From: Oscillospiraceae bacterium
Lineage (GTDB): Bacteria; Bacillota; Clostridia; Oscillospirales; UBA929
DNA length: 40,408 nt
Assembly: GCA_031271525.1 (NCBI GenBank)
Contig: JAISVO010000041.1
Span: 1 to 40,408, forward strand
Direction: 5' to 3'
The notes under the pieces were generated by a model. That model ran no database searches and was not told where the DNA came from. It worked only from the letters and a program-made list of their open reading frames with translations. The first letter of the stretch is position 1, and the number at the start of each line of letters is the position of its first letter. Positions 14,293-22,626 of the stretch are shown one piece after another. Both the position numbers and the translations under genes were made by a program.

Positions 14293-16429
14293 CGACGAAA
14301 CCGGCTGGGCGGTGCTGCGCGTAGCCTGCGAGGACGGCTCGCTGCACACCGCCGTCGGGCATATCCCAGCGCCCGCGCCGGGCGAGACGATCTCGGCAAA
14401 GGGGCAGTGGTCGCAGCACCCCGCCCACGGCGAGCAGTTTTCCGTGCGTTCCGCCGAACGGCTGCTGCCGGCCAGCGCCGACTCGATATTGGAGTACCTC
14501 TCCTCGGGGATTGTGCAGGGGGTCGGACGCGCCACCGCCCGATTGCTGGTGGACACTTTCGGCGACGAGACCTTGGACGTGCTGGAGCACAGCCCCGAAC
14601 GCCTGAGCTCGGTGAGGGGGATCACCCCCAAGCGGGCGGAGTCGATCGGCGCGCTGTTCTCCCGTCAGACCGCGCTCCGACGCTTGATGGAGCTGTTGGT
14701 GCGCCATGAGCTTTCCCCCTCGTACGCGCTGGAGCTGAGCAAACGGTACGGAGGGGACGCCGCCGAGCGGCTGGGCGACAACCCTTACATACTGCTTTAT
14801 GAGCCGTTTGAAGCGCCCTTTGATACGGTGGACAAGCTGGCGGCGACCCTCGGGGTAGACGACGGCGACGAGCGCCGCCTCCAAGCGGGGCTGCTCTACG
14901 AGCTGATCTTTAACTTGGATCAAGGACATGTATACCTCCCGCGCGAAAAACTGGTTCCGGCGGCGTCCGGTTTGCTGGAGCAGCCGGAGGACGCGCTGGA
15001 GGAGGCGCTGCAGGACCTGTTCTGTGACAACAAGGTGGTCGCCTGCCAGAACGGCGCGGTATACTTAACCCGGCTCTACCACGCGGAGAAACAGGTGGCG
15101 TCTTTTATCAAAGAGCGTTCCGCGCAGAGGAAAACCCTGCCCCAAGATATGGACGAGCTGATAGGGCGGATTGAGGCGGAGCTTGGGATCCGGTACGCGG
15201 CGCTTCAGAGGGACGCGATTACCAGCGCTGCTGGGAGCAGCCTGATGGTGCTGACCGGCGGGCCGGGCACCGGGAAGACGACCACCCTGAAAGGACTTCT
15301 CCGCCTGTTCGACTGGATGGGCCTGAAAGCCCTGCTGGCGGCGCCCACCGGACGCGCCGCCAAGCGGATGAGCGAGCTGTGCGGCCGGGAGGCGTCCACC
15401 ATCCACCGGCTGCTGGAGTTCGGGTTCGACCCCGCCCTCGGCGTATTGCGGTTTCTGCGGGATGAGGATAACCCGCTGAGCTGCGATGTGGTGGTCTTGG
15501 ACGAAGTGTCGATGGTGGATATTCTGCTGATGGACAGTATTTCCCGGGCGATTCCCGAGGACGCCCGTCTGATTCTGGTGGGCGATCCCGATCAGCTCCC
15601 GGCGGTCGGTCCGGGCTCGGTGCTGGAAGACGTGCTCGCCGGCGGGCTCTCCCCTTCGGTGCGTCTGAGCGAAATCTTCCGGCAGGCGGCGGAGAGCCGG
15701 ATTGTCACCGGGGCGCACTCGGTCAACCGGGGAGAGATGCCAACGCTGAAGAACGAACAGCAGAAAGACCTGTTCTTCATGCGCCGCCGGGATATGCTGA
15801 GCGCCGTCGAGACAATTTTGGAGCTGTGCGCCGAGCGGCTTCCGGGCAACTTGGGGCTGGAGCCGTCGCAGATACAGGTGCTCACCCCCACACGGCGCGG
15901 GCCTTGCGGGACGGTCAGCCTGAACAAAGCCCTGCAGGAAGCGCTGAACCCGGCGGCGCCCCACAAGCTGGAGAAGAAGTTTGGCGAGTTTCTCTACCGC
16001 GAAGGCGACCGGGTGATGCAGATCCGGAACAACTACGACCTCCCGTGGCGGATGGGCGGAAACGCCGGAATGGGCGTTTTCAACGGCGAGATCGGAACCG
16101 TCGCGGAGATCGACCTCAAGGCGTCCCTCGTCACGGTGCAGTATGACGATAAAGCGGTGGAATATCCCTTCGACAGTCTTGGGGAGCTGGAACCCGCATA
16201 CGCGCTGACGGTACACAAGGCGCAGGGAAGCGAGTACCGCGCCGTCGTGCTGGCGGCGATGCCGGGGCCGCAAAAGCTGATGACACGCCGGGTGCTGTAC
16301 ACCGCGATCACCCGCGCCCGGGATTACCTCATTATCGTCGGACAGGATGAGATCATCCAGTCGATGGTGCGTAACGACAAGCGTCTGCGCCGGTACACCG
16401 GTCTGAGAGGGATGCTCAGCGATGCTTGA
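14246..16429 (+). CDS. recD2: ATP-dependent RecD2-like DNA helicase
   Basis: A 727-residue RecD2, the stand-alone 5'-3' superfamily 1B helicase of bacteria that lack a RecBCD partner for it. The N-terminal RecD2-specific region contains an OB-like start and helix-hairpin-helix segments (GIVQGVGRATARLLV and SVRGITPKRAESIG, residues about 88-135). The helicase core has Walker A GGPGTGKTT (338-346), motif II VVLDEVSMVD, motif III GDPDQLPAVGPG and motif VI YTAITRARDYL. AAAGGAG lies nine bases before the ATG. It overlaps the comF-like gene by eight bases, indicating an operon. Confidence 0.95.
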   Translation: MDENLEGRIQSVVYSNDETGWAVLRVACEDGSLHTAVGHIPAPAPGETISAKGQWSQHPAHGEQFSVRSAERLLPASADSILEYLSSGIVQGVGRATARLLVDTFGDETLDVLEHSPERLSSVRGITPKRAESIGALFSRQTALRRLMELLVRHELSPSYALELSKRYGGDAAERLGDNPYILLYEPFEAPFDTVDKLAATLGVDDGDERRLQAGLLYELIFNLDQGHVYLPREKLVPAASGLLEQPEDALEEALQDLFCDNKVVACQNGAVYLTRLYHAEKQVASFIKERSAQRKTLPQDMDELIGRIEAELGIRYAALQRDAITSAAGSSLMVLTGGPGTGKTTTLKGLLRLFDWMGLKALLAAPTGRAAKRMSELCGREASTIHRLLEFGFDPALGVLRFLRDEDNPLSCDVVVLDEVSMVDILLMDSISRAIPEDARLILVGDPDQLPAVGPGSVLEDVLAGGLSPSVRLSEIFRQAAESRIVTGAHSVNRGEMPTLKNEQQKDLFFMRRRDMLSAVETILELCAERLPGNLGLEPSQIQVLTPTRRGPCGTVSLNKALQEALNPAAPHKLEKKFGEFLYREGDRVMQIRNNYDLPWRMGGNAGMGVFNGEIGTVAEIDLKASLVTVQYDDKAVEYPFDSLGELEPAYALTVHKAQGSEYRAVVLAAMPGPQKLMTRRVLYTAITRARDYLIIVGQDEIIQSMVRNDKRLRRYTGLRGMLSDA

Positions 16430-17027
16430 CCTTCTGCTGCCCAAGCGGTGCGCCTTTTGCCGGAAGGTAACGCCCGGGGGTCTGTGCGACGCCTGCCAAA
16501 AGACACTTCCGTGGCGGAGCGAGCCGTATGACGGGACCGTCGCCGCGCCGCTGTCGTACCGAGGGCCGGTGCGGCTGGCGCTCCACCGCTACAAGTTCCG
16601 GGGGGCGTCGGGCTGTGCCGGTATCTTCGGGAAGCTGATGGCGCAAGCGGTCGCCGACGCCCGCTTGAACCCCGGCATCGTCACATGGGTGCCCTGCAGT
16701 TTCGCGCGCCGCTGGACACGGGGATACGATCAGGCGCGCAAACTCGCGAAGCGCGTCTGCGCCGAGCTGGGTCTCCCTTTGGAGCGGATGCTCCGGAAGA
16801 CCCGTCACACCCGCTCCCAGACGAAGATGCCGGACGAGGCCGCGCGGCGGGTCAATGTGAAAGGCGCGTTCGCCGTTCTCGCGAAAAAGTCTTCCGCTGC
16901 GGGAAAACACATCCTGCTGGTTGACGACATCCGCACCACCGGCGCGACGTTGGACGAATGCAAGCGGCTCCTGCTGGAAGCGGGAGCCGAAAGTGTCGTC
17001 TGCTGCGTCGTCGCCGCGAAGGGATGA
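16422..17027 (+). CDS. comF: ComF-family phosphoribosyltransferase
   Basis: A 201-residue ComF-like protein. ComF is needed for DNA uptake in natural competence in Bacillus, but members also occur in non-competent bacteria. The N-terminal double zinc-finger has Cys residues in KRCAFC and GLCDAC. The C-terminal half carries the PRPP-binding loop ILLVDDIRTTGATLDEC near residue 165. VPCSFARRWTRGYDQA is the typical middle motif. It overlaps recD2, so the two are co-transcribed. The gene ends 50 bases before the convergent tuf gene, with a hairpin between them. Confidence 0.9.
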   Translation: MLDLLLPKRCAFCRKVTPGGLCDACQKTLPWRSEPYDGTVAAPLSYRGPVRLALHRYKFRGASGCAGIFGKLMAQAVADARLNPGIVTWVPCSFARRWTRGYDQARKLAKRVCAELGLPLERMLRKTRHTRSQTKMPDEAARRVNVKGAFAVLAKKSSAAGKHILLVDDIRTTGATLDECKRLLLEAGAESVVCCVVAAKG

Positions 17028-17038
17028 GGGCACAGTAA

Positions 17039-17062
17039 ACGGGCCGACTTCCGTCGGCCCGT
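17039..17062 (-). terminator. Hairpin terminator between comF and tuf
   Basis: ACGGGCCGAC (17039-17048) and GTCGGCCCGT (17053-17062) form a perfect ten-base stem with a TTCC loop, 15 bases past the tuf stop. On the tuf strand it is followed by TTTACT, a weak U-tail, so it most likely ends the str operon. On the plus strand no U-run follows comF. Confidence 0.65.
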
Positions 17063-17077
17063 AATGAGTGCGATTGA

Positions 17078-18280
17078 TTAGTCGGGGAGCACCTTGATGA
17101 CGACGCCGCTTCCGACGGTGCGTCCGCCTTCGCGGATAGCGAAGCGGAGACCTTCCTCGATCGCGATGGGGGTGCCGAGGTTTACTTCCATGACGATGTT
17201 ATCGCCCGGCATACACATCTCAACGCCTTCGGGGAGCTGGATCGTTCCGGTGACGTCGGTGGTACGGAAATAGAACTGCGGGCGGTAGTTGGGGAAGAAC
17301 GGGGTGTGACGCCCGCCCTCTTCCTTGGTGAGGACGTACACCTGACCCTCGAAGTGTTTGTGGGGCTTGATGGTGTTGGGTTTCGCGAGAACCTGTCCGC
17401 GCTCGACTTCGGTCTTCGCGACGCCGCGCAACAGGCAGCCGGCGTTGTCGCCCGCTTCCGCGTAATCAAGGGTCTTGTGGAACATCTCGATCCCGGTGAC
17501 AACCGTCTTGCGGGTGTCGCGGATACCGACGATTTCGACTTCCTCACCCGTCTTGAGCTGTCCGCGCTCAACGCGCCCGGTGACGACGGTGCCGCGTCCC
17601 TGAATGGTGAAGACGTCTTCCACCGGCATCAGGAAGGGCAGATCGGCTTTGCGCTCGGGGGTGGGAATGTAGCTGTCAACGGCATCCATCAGCTCGGAGA
17701 TGGAGGCGTACTCGTCGGCAGCGGGATCCTTCGACTCGCTCTCCAGCGCCTTCAAGGCCGAACCGCGGACGATCGGGGTGTCGTCGCCCGGGAACTCATA
17801 CTTGGAGAGCAGCTCGCGGATCTCCATATCGACGAGGTCGAGCAGCTCGGGGTCGTCGACTTGGTCGCATTTGTTCATGTAGACGACGATATAGGGCACG
17901 CCCACCTGACGGGCAAGCACGATATGCTCACGGGTCTGGGGCATCGGGCCGTCGGCCGCGCTCACGACAAGGATCGCGCCGTCCATCTGCGCCGCGCCGG
18001 TGATCATATTCTTGACATAGTCGGCGTGGCCCGGACAGTCAACGTGGGCGTAGTGACGGCTGTCGGTTTGGTATTCGACGTGCGAGGTGTTGATGGTGAT
18101 GCCGCGCTCTTTTTCCTCCGGAGCCTTGTCGATAGCGTCATACGCCTTGAACTCGGCTTGGCCCTTAAAGCCCAGAACCTTTGTGATGGCTGCGGTCAAA
18201 GTGGTTTTGCCGTGATCCACGTGACCGATGGTTCCGATGTTAACGTGCGGTTTGCTGCGTTCAAATTTTTGCTTTCCCAT
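17078..18280 (-). CDS. tuf: Elongation factor Tu
   Basis: A 400-residue EF-Tu, which delivers aminoacyl-tRNA to the ribosome. It has all GTPase motifs: GHVDHGKTT (G1), GITINTSHVEY (G2 region), DCPGHADY (G3), NKCD (G4) and GSALKAL (G5). Domains 2 and 3 follow and end with the usual GGRTVGSGVV. A consensus-like promoter lies in the 88-base gap behind fusA, so tuf can be expressed independently of the rest of the operon. Only one copy lies in this window. Confidence 0.99.
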   Translation of the reverse strand: MGKQKFERSKPHVNIGTIGHVDHGKTTLTAAITKVLGFKGQAEFKAYDAIDKAPEEKERGITINTSHVEYQTDSRHYAHVDCPGHADYVKNMITGAAQMDGAILVVSAADGPMPQTREHIVLARQVGVPYIVVYMNKCDQVDDPELLDLVDMEIRELLSKYEFPGDDTPIVRGSALKALESESKDPAADEYASISELMDAVDSYIPTPERKADLPFLMPVEDVFTIQGRGTVVTGRVERGQLKTGEEVEIVGIRDTRKTVVTGIEMFHKTLDYAEAGDNAGCLLRGVAKTEVERGQVLAKPNTIKPHKHFEGQVYVLTKEEGGRHTPFFPNYRPQFYFRTTDVTGTIQLPEGVEMCMPGDNIVMEVNLGTPIAIEEGLRFAIREGGRTVGSGVVIKVLPD

Positions 18281-18325
18281 TGCGGTATATCCTCCCTTTG
18301 TTCCCTATAGACATTGGTATTGATT

Positions 18326-18354
18326 ATTGTAACCGATAACCCTAGAAAATGCAA
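18326..18354 (-). promoter_or_regulatory. Internal promoter for tuf
   Basis: On the minus strand TTGCAT (18349-18354), a 17-base spacer and TACAAT (18326-18331), about 45 bases before the ATG. It lies in the fusA-tuf gap and would add transcripts of tuf alone. Confidence 0.65.
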
Positions 18355-18368
18355 GACTTTTTTGTAAA

Positions 18369-20435
18369 TTATCTGCTCAAAGATTCCTGAATGGATTTCG
18401 GCAGCTCGACATAGCTGTGCGGCTCCATCGAGTAGACGCCACGCCCCTGAGTGAAGGTGCGTAAGTCCGTAGCGTAACCGAACATTTCCGAAAGCGGGAT
18501 ATGCGCGAGTATTTGGTGCGCGCCCGAGAGGATCTCGGTGCCTTGGATCATCCCCCGGCGGCGGTTGATGTCCCCCATCACGTCGCCCAGATACTCCTCG
18601 GGGACGGTGACAGAAACCAGCATGATCGGCTCCAGCATCACCGGGTCCGCCTTCTTGCAGCCTTCCTTAAAGGCCATCGAAGCCGCGATCTTGAACGCCA
18701 TTTCGGAGGAGTCCACCTCGTGGAAGGAGCCGTCATACAGGGTGACCTTGACGTCCACCACCGGGTAGCCGGCCAGCACGCCTGAGTTCATCGCGCCTTG
18801 GATCCCTTGGTCGATCGCCGGGATATACTCCTTCGGGATGACGCCGCCGACGATCTTGTTGATGAATTCGTAGCCCTTGCCCGATTCGTTCGGTTCGAGG
18901 CGGAGCTTGACATGCCCGTATTGGCCCCGCCCGCCCGACTGCCGGGCGTATTTGTGGTCGACCTCCGCCGTCTTGCGGATCGTCTCCTTGAAGGCGACCG
19001 AGGGTTTGCCGACATTCGCCTCCACCTTGAACTCCCGGAGGAGACGGTCCACGATGATCTCTAAGTGCAGTTCGCCCATTCCGGCGATGATAGTCTGCCC
19101 CGTCTCCTGATCGGTGTACGCCCGGAAGGTCGGATCCTCCTCGCTGAGCTTCTGGAGGGCGACGCCCATCTTCTCCTGACCCGCCTTGGTGCGCGGCTCA
19201 ATCGCCACACGGATGACCGGCTCGGGGAATTCCATCGACTCAAGGACGATCGGCTTCTTCTCCTCGCAGAGGGTGTCGCCGGTGGTGGTGTTCTTCAGCC
19301 CCACCGCCGCCGCGATGTCGCCCGCGTAGACCGTATCGATGTCTTCCCGGTCGTTCGCGTGCATCATCAGGATCCGCCCGAAGCGCTCGCTACGCTTCCT
19401 GTTCGCGTTAAAGACGGACGAACCGGCGGTGATCGAGCCGGAGTAGACTCGGAAGAAGGTCAGCTTTCCGACATACGGGTCGGTCATGACCTTGAACGCC
19501 AGCGCCGAGAAGGGCGCGGAGTCGTCCGAGGGACGCTCCGAGGATTCTTCGGTGTCCGGGTCAATTCCGACCATCGGGGGGATGTCCAGCGGGGACGGCA
19601 TATACGCCACGATGGCGTCCAAGAGGTTCTGTACGCCCTTGTTGCGGTAAGAAGTGCCGCACAGGACAGGCACCAAGTCGTTCGCCAGCACGGCGGACCG
19701 GATGACCGCGTGGATCATTTCGGGCGTCACCGGTTTCTGAGGGTCGAGCACGGCGTCCGCGAGATCGTCGTCGAACATGGTCAAAGCGTCGAGGAGCGCC
19801 TCACGGCAGTCCTCCGCTTCGTCCAGCAGCTCCGCCGGAATGTCCTCCTCCTCGATCTGCTGACCCAGAACATCCTTCGCGACATAAGCGCGCATTGTGA
19901 TCAGGTCGATAACCCCTCGGAAATCCGCTTCCGAACCGATGGGAAGCTGGATGGGGACGGCGTTGCATTTCAGCCGTTCCCGCATCATAGCGACTACATT
20001 GTGGAAATTCGCGCCCATGATGTCCATCTTGTTTACGTAGGCCATACGGGGAACGCCGTAGCGGTCGGCCTGACGCCAAACCGTTTCGGACTGCGGCTCC
20101 ACGCCGCCCTTGGCGCAGAAGACCGTCACCGCGCCGTCCAAGACGCGCAGCGAACGCTCCACCTCCATCGTAAAGTCAACGTGCCCGGGGGTGTCGATGA
20201 TGTTGATGCGGTGATCCTTCCACATCGCCGTGGTGGCGGCCGACGTAATCGTGATCCCGCGTTCCTGCTCCTGCGGCATCCAGTCCATCGTGGCGTTGCC
20301 CTCATGGACCTCGCCCAGCTTGTGGCTGCGTCCCGTGTAGAAGAGGATACGCTCCGTCGTCGTCGTTTTGCCGGCGTCGATGTGCGCCATAATGCCGATA
20401 TTCCGGGTCTTTGCCAGCGGTACTTGCCGTGCCAT
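18369..20435 (-). CDS. fusA: Elongation factor G
   Basis: A 688-residue EF-G, the translocase GTPase. Motifs include AHIDAGKTT near residue 17, GITITSAATT, DTPGHVDFT and VNKMDI. Domains II to V follow, with GMGELHLEI in domain III and AGYPVVDVKVTLYDGS and RRRGMIQGTE in domains IV and V. AAGGAG precedes the ATG. The gene is third in the str operon. Its 172-base upstream gap contains a nine-base GC hairpin. Confidence 0.99.
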   Translation of the reverse strand: MARQVPLAKTRNIGIMAHIDAGKTTTTERILFYTGRSHKLGEVHEGNATMDWMPQEQERGITITSAATTAMWKDHRINIIDTPGHVDFTMEVERSLRVLDGAVTVFCAKGGVEPQSETVWRQADRYGVPRMAYVNKMDIMGANFHNVVAMMRERLKCNAVPIQLPIGSEADFRGVIDLITMRAYVAKDVLGQQIEEEDIPAELLDEAEDCREALLDALTMFDDDLADAVLDPQKPVTPEMIHAVIRSAVLANDLVPVLCGTSYRNKGVQNLLDAIVAYMPSPLDIPPMVGIDPDTEESSERPSDDSAPFSALAFKVMTDPYVGKLTFFRVYSGSITAGSSVFNANRKRSERFGRILMMHANDREDIDTVYAGDIAAAVGLKNTTTGDTLCEEKKPIVLESMEFPEPVIRVAIEPRTKAGQEKMGVALQKLSEEDPTFRAYTDQETGQTIIAGMGELHLEIIVDRLLREFKVEANVGKPSVAFKETIRKTAEVDHKYARQSGGRGQYGHVKLRLEPNESGKGYEFINKIVGGVIPKEYIPAIDQGIQGAMNSGVLAGYPVVDVKVTLYDGSFHEVDSSEMAFKIAASMAFKEGCKKADPVMLEPIMLVSVTVPEEYLGDVMGDINRRRGMIQGTEILSGAHQILAHIPLSEMFGYATDLRTFTQGRGVYSMEPHSYVELPKSIQESLSR

Positions 20436-20461
20436 GATTTTTTCTCCTTGCTCTTAGCTAT

Positions 20462-20481
20462 CCCCCGCCCTCGGGCGGGGG
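20462..20481. repeat. GC hairpin in the fusA leader
   Basis: CCCCCGCCC (20462-20470) and GGGCGGGGG (20473-20481) form a perfect stem around two bases, about 26 bases before the fusA ATG. No U-run follows on the fusA strand, so it is unlikely to be a terminator. It could be a processing or stability element or one of the dispersed palindromes. Confidence 0.5.
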
Positions 20482-20607
20482 ACATTCGGTTTAGATTTTT
20501 TTAGGTGTTACCTTTCCTGCGCGCCCGGCTGGCAGCCGCCGAAGCCGATTCAGGCTGCTCCCGCAGGATCGCTATGCCCGCATGGCTTCGTCTCCCTGCC
20601 GGGCGAG

Positions 20608-21078
20608 TTACCACCTGTAGTGCGCAAACGCCTTGTTGGCGTCCGCCATTTTGTGCATGTCTTCGCGCTTTTTCACCGAGGATCCGGTGCTGTTGCTGGC
20701 GTCAAGGATCTCGCCCGCCAGTCTCTCCGCCATCGTCTTTTCGCCGCGGTTGCGGGAATAGCCGATCATCCAGCGGAGAGCCAAGGTCTGACGGCGCTCC
20801 TCGCGCACCTCGATCGGCACTTGATAGGTCGAGCCGCCGACCCGACGGGCCTTGACCTCCAGCGACGGCATTACGTTGCCGACTGCCGCCGTGAAGACAT
20901 CCAACGGTTCTTTGCCGCTCTTCTCGCGGATGATGTCAAACGCTCCGTAGACTACCTTCTGCGCGACCCCCTTCTTGCCGTCGTACATCACGCCGTTGAT
21001 CAGCTTGGTGACGACACGCGAATTGAAGATGGGATCGGGCAGTACATCCCTCTTGGGAACAAATCCTCTTCTTGGCAC
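20608..21078 (-). CDS. rpsG: 30S ribosomal protein S7
   Basis: A 156-residue S7, the primary 16S rRNA 3'-domain binder. It starts PRRGFVPKRDVLPDP and contains GGSTYQVPIEVREERRQTLALRWM and ends NKAFAHYRW, all typical. The start is GTG with GAGGG upstream. It is second in the str operon, 129 bases after rpsL, and the gap between them has several inverted repeats. Confidence 0.98.
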   Translation of the reverse strand: MPRRGFVPKRDVLPDPIFNSRVVTKLINGVMYDGKKGVAQKVVYGAFDIIREKSGKEPLDVFTAAVGNVMPSLEVKARRVGGSTYQVPIEVREERRQTLALRWMIGYSRNRGEKTMAERLAGEILDASNSTGSSVKKREDMHKMADANKAFAHYRW

Positions 21079-21099
21079 GGTACTTCCCTCGTTTCATAA

Positions 21100-21195
21100 G
21101 TTGGGTGCCACCCAACATACTCTGAAAGTCAAAGGTACTTCAAAAGGCTTGACTTCCGATTGGTGCCGAGAGGATTACCATAATCTTACTCTCGG
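21100..21195 (-). promoter_or_regulatory. Structured rpsL-rpsG intercistronic region
   Basis: Two clear inverted repeats lie between rpsL and rpsG: GTTGGGTG with CACCCAAC (21100-21116), and CCGAGAG (21166-21172) with CTCTCGG (21189-21195). In Escherichia coli the S7 protein binds the rpsL-rpsG gap and represses translation. A similar role here is only inference from location and structure. Confidence 0.4.
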
Positions 21196-21208
21196 CTGAG
21201 ACGCGATG

Positions 21209-21643
21209 CTACTTCTTTCCGGTGGCGGCACCCGGTTTCGGGCGTTTCGCGCCGTACTTGGAGCGTCCTTGGCGGCGGTTGCCGACGCCTTGGGTGTCCA
21301 TTGTCCCGCGGATGATGTGGTAGCGTACGCCGCCGACGTCTTTGACGCGGCCGCCGCGGATCATCACCACGCTGTGCTCTTGCAGGTTATGGCCGACACC
21401 GGGGATATAGGCGCTGACCTCGTAGCCGTTTGACAGGCGTACGCGGGCGACCTTGCGAAGCGCAGAGTTCGGCTTACGGGGGGTCTCGGTGCGCACGTTG
21501 GTGCAGACGCCGCGCTTCTGGGGACTCGGATCGTCGGTCAGTCTTTTGTGCAGGGTGTTTAGACCCTTCTGCAGAGCGGGGGCTTTGGACTTGTAGCCGC
21601 TCTTCTTCCGTCCCTTGCGGACAAGCTGGCTGACTGTTGGCAA
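21209..21643 (-). CDS. rpsL: 30S ribosomal protein S12
   Basis: A 144-residue S12, a decoding-centre protein. The start is TTG at 21643, directly behind AAAGGAGG at seven-base spacing. The protein then begins PTVSQLVRKGR as expected, and no ATG start fits. It has TPRKPNSALRKVARVRL and GGRVKDVGGVRYH. The lysines where streptomycin resistance changes usually arise (PRKPNS and GRVKDVGG) are the unmutated type. It is first of the str ribosomal genes, 232 bases downstream of tRNA-Ser, without rpoB/rpoC in front. Confidence 0.97.
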   Translation of the reverse strand: MPTVSQLVRKGRKKSGYKSKAPALQKGLNTLHKRLTDDPSPQKRGVCTNVRTETPRKPNSALRKVARVRLSNGYEVSAYIPGVGHNLQEHSVVMIRGGRVKDVGGVRYHIIRGTMDTQGVGNRRQGRSKYGAKRPKPGAATGKK

Positions 21644-21875
21644 TGCTGTTCCTCCTTTCCTATGATGATGTATACCTTTGCGGGGCGGATAAACCTGCCC
21701 GCCGCAGAGATTGACGGGGGGCGGCGCGCTGTCACGCTCCATGCGCGCCTCGCGGGCGCTCGGATAAGCCGTTCTCGTTAAGCCCAAACAATCCGCGCTT
21801 CGCGCTTCCTTGGTTTGGCCAACGCTTCCGCGCCTTATCTTCGCTGCTCGGCGATGGAGCAGCTCTCTCGTTAGA
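21644..21875 (-). other. Long GC-rich leader between tRNA-Ser and rpsL
   Basis: A 232-base region with no convincing gene. It contains an imperfect inverted repeat (TGCGG at 21679 with CCGCA at 21702). The middle has runs rich in CGCG and a segment that reads like dispersed intergenic repeat DNA. I found no clear promoter. It could be an S12 leader or a processing spacer after the tRNA. Confidence 0.35.
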
Positions 21876-21964
21876 TGGCGGAGGGAGTGGGAGTCGAACC
21901 CACGGTCCCTGACGGGAACACCGGTTTTCAAGACCGGCTCCTTAGACCACTCGGACATCCCTCC
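21876..21964 (-). tRNA. tRNA-Ser (anticodon UGA)
   Basis: Read on the minus strand, the acceptor arm is GGAGGGA paired with TCCCTCC, the discriminator is G and CCA is encoded. The anticodon stem CCGGT/ACCGG holds loop CTTGAAA with anticodon TGA. A long variable arm, typical of serine tRNAs, precedes the T arm GTGGG-TTCGAAT-CCCAC. The 89-base gene lies 12 bases after secG on the same strand, so it is probably processed from a secG transcript. Confidence 0.95.
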
Positions 21965-21976
21965 GAGAGGCGCTGA

Positions 21977-22222
21977 TTAGGCCGTAGGGATCAGGTTCAG
22001 CGCAATGGTCAAAACGATAAACAACGCCGCGACCCATTTGGTCATCCGGGCGAGACGCGCGTCCCATGTTTTCGCCTGATTCTTCGTGAGGAACGCGTCG
22101 GCGGCCCCCGCGATCGCGCCGCTTAATCCCGAACGCTTCCCTGACTGGAAAAGCACAACGACAATCAGGAAGACGGACGTGATCACTTGAATGATGGTCA
22201 GCACCAGAGAGACGACTTCCAC
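21977..22222 (-). CDS. secG: Preprotein translocase subunit SecG
   Basis: An 81-residue SecG, the small accessory subunit of the SecYEG channel. It has two membrane helices (about 3-25 and 58-79), joined by the conserved QSGKRSGLSGAIAG loop. The start is GTG at 22222 with AAAGGAG ten bases upstream. A strong promoter lies at 22289-22317. The gene is followed directly by tRNA-Ser. Confidence 0.93.
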   Translation of the reverse strand: MEVVSLVLTIIQVITSVFLIVVVLFQSGKRSGLSGAIAGAADAFLTKNQAKTWDARLARMTKWVAALFIVLTIALNLIPTA

Positions 22223-22288
22223 AGACGCTCAACTCCTTTGGGCTCATTATGCATGAATTCAACACCGCGTTACAGCGGGCAGAAGTGA

Positions 22289-22317
22289 AGTATAGCAGAT
22301 TTTTTCCCCGCTGTCAA
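22289..22317 (-). promoter_or_regulatory. Strong sigma-A promoter for secG, tRNA-Ser and probably the str genes
   Basis: On the minus strand TTGACA (22312-22317), a 17-base spacer and TATACT (22289-22294). It is the only clear promoter upstream of the secG-tRNA-rpsL-rpsG-fusA series, with a leader of about 60 bases before secG. Confidence 0.8.
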
Positions 22318-22450
22318 CAAAAAATGTGAGATGGGAGAAAACACCGTAAATTCCCCCGTAAATTTCTTAAAAACCGCACAGCTCAATGGTCCCGGTTGAC
22401 GGAAAGGGCGACAGGTTTCACATGGGCGGGTAGTTTTGTGAAAATTTTGC

Positions 22451-22479
22451 TTGACACCGCACCAAAATCATGGTACAAT
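22451..22479 (+). promoter_or_regulatory. Strong sigma-A promoter for infC-rpmI-rplT
   Basis: TTGACA (22451-22456), a 17-base spacer and TACAAT (22474-22479). Transcription should start near 22486, leaving a structured leader of about 140 bases before infC. The 404-base gap 22223-22626 otherwise contains only the divergent secG promoter and this leader. Confidence 0.82.
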
Positions 22480-22485
22480 CCTGAA

Positions 22486-22626
22486 CGTTACAAAATAAAG
22501 CAGGGGACCCCCCTCACCTTACCCCAACGGGCGTAAGGTCTACATCGGAAACTCGGCGCCGAGCGCCGCGTTTCGCCGACGGGGGGGAAACCGCCCGTCT
22601 TTTTTATGTTTTGGAGGTGAATCCAT
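22486..22626 (+). promoter_or_regulatory. infC leader with attenuator-type terminator (candidate L20-type leader)
   Basis: GACGGG (22578-22583) pairs with CCCGTC (22594-22599) and is followed by six T (22600-22605), an intrinsic terminator placed 21 bases before the infC start. Upstream GC-rich segments such as CGGCGCCGAGCGCCG could form competing structures. In Bacillota the infC-rpmI-rplT leader is known to control readthrough in response to ribosomal protein L20. The terminator is directly visible; L20 control here is inferred from the operon. Confidence 0.65.

Noticed and set aside
15065..16444. A 459-codon open frame on the minus strand opposite recD2
   Set aside because: It is the antisense shadow of a clear helicase gene; the composition is typical of spurious GC-rich frames.
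17306..18310. A 334-codon open frame opposite tuf
   Set aside because: Antisense of EF-Tu with no independent start signals or motifs.
19065..20504. A 479-codon open frame on the plus strand opposite fusA
   Set aside because: It mirrors EF-G in the opposite strand, is rich in Arg, Asp and His as expected from GC-rich antisense, and has no ribosome site or family motif.
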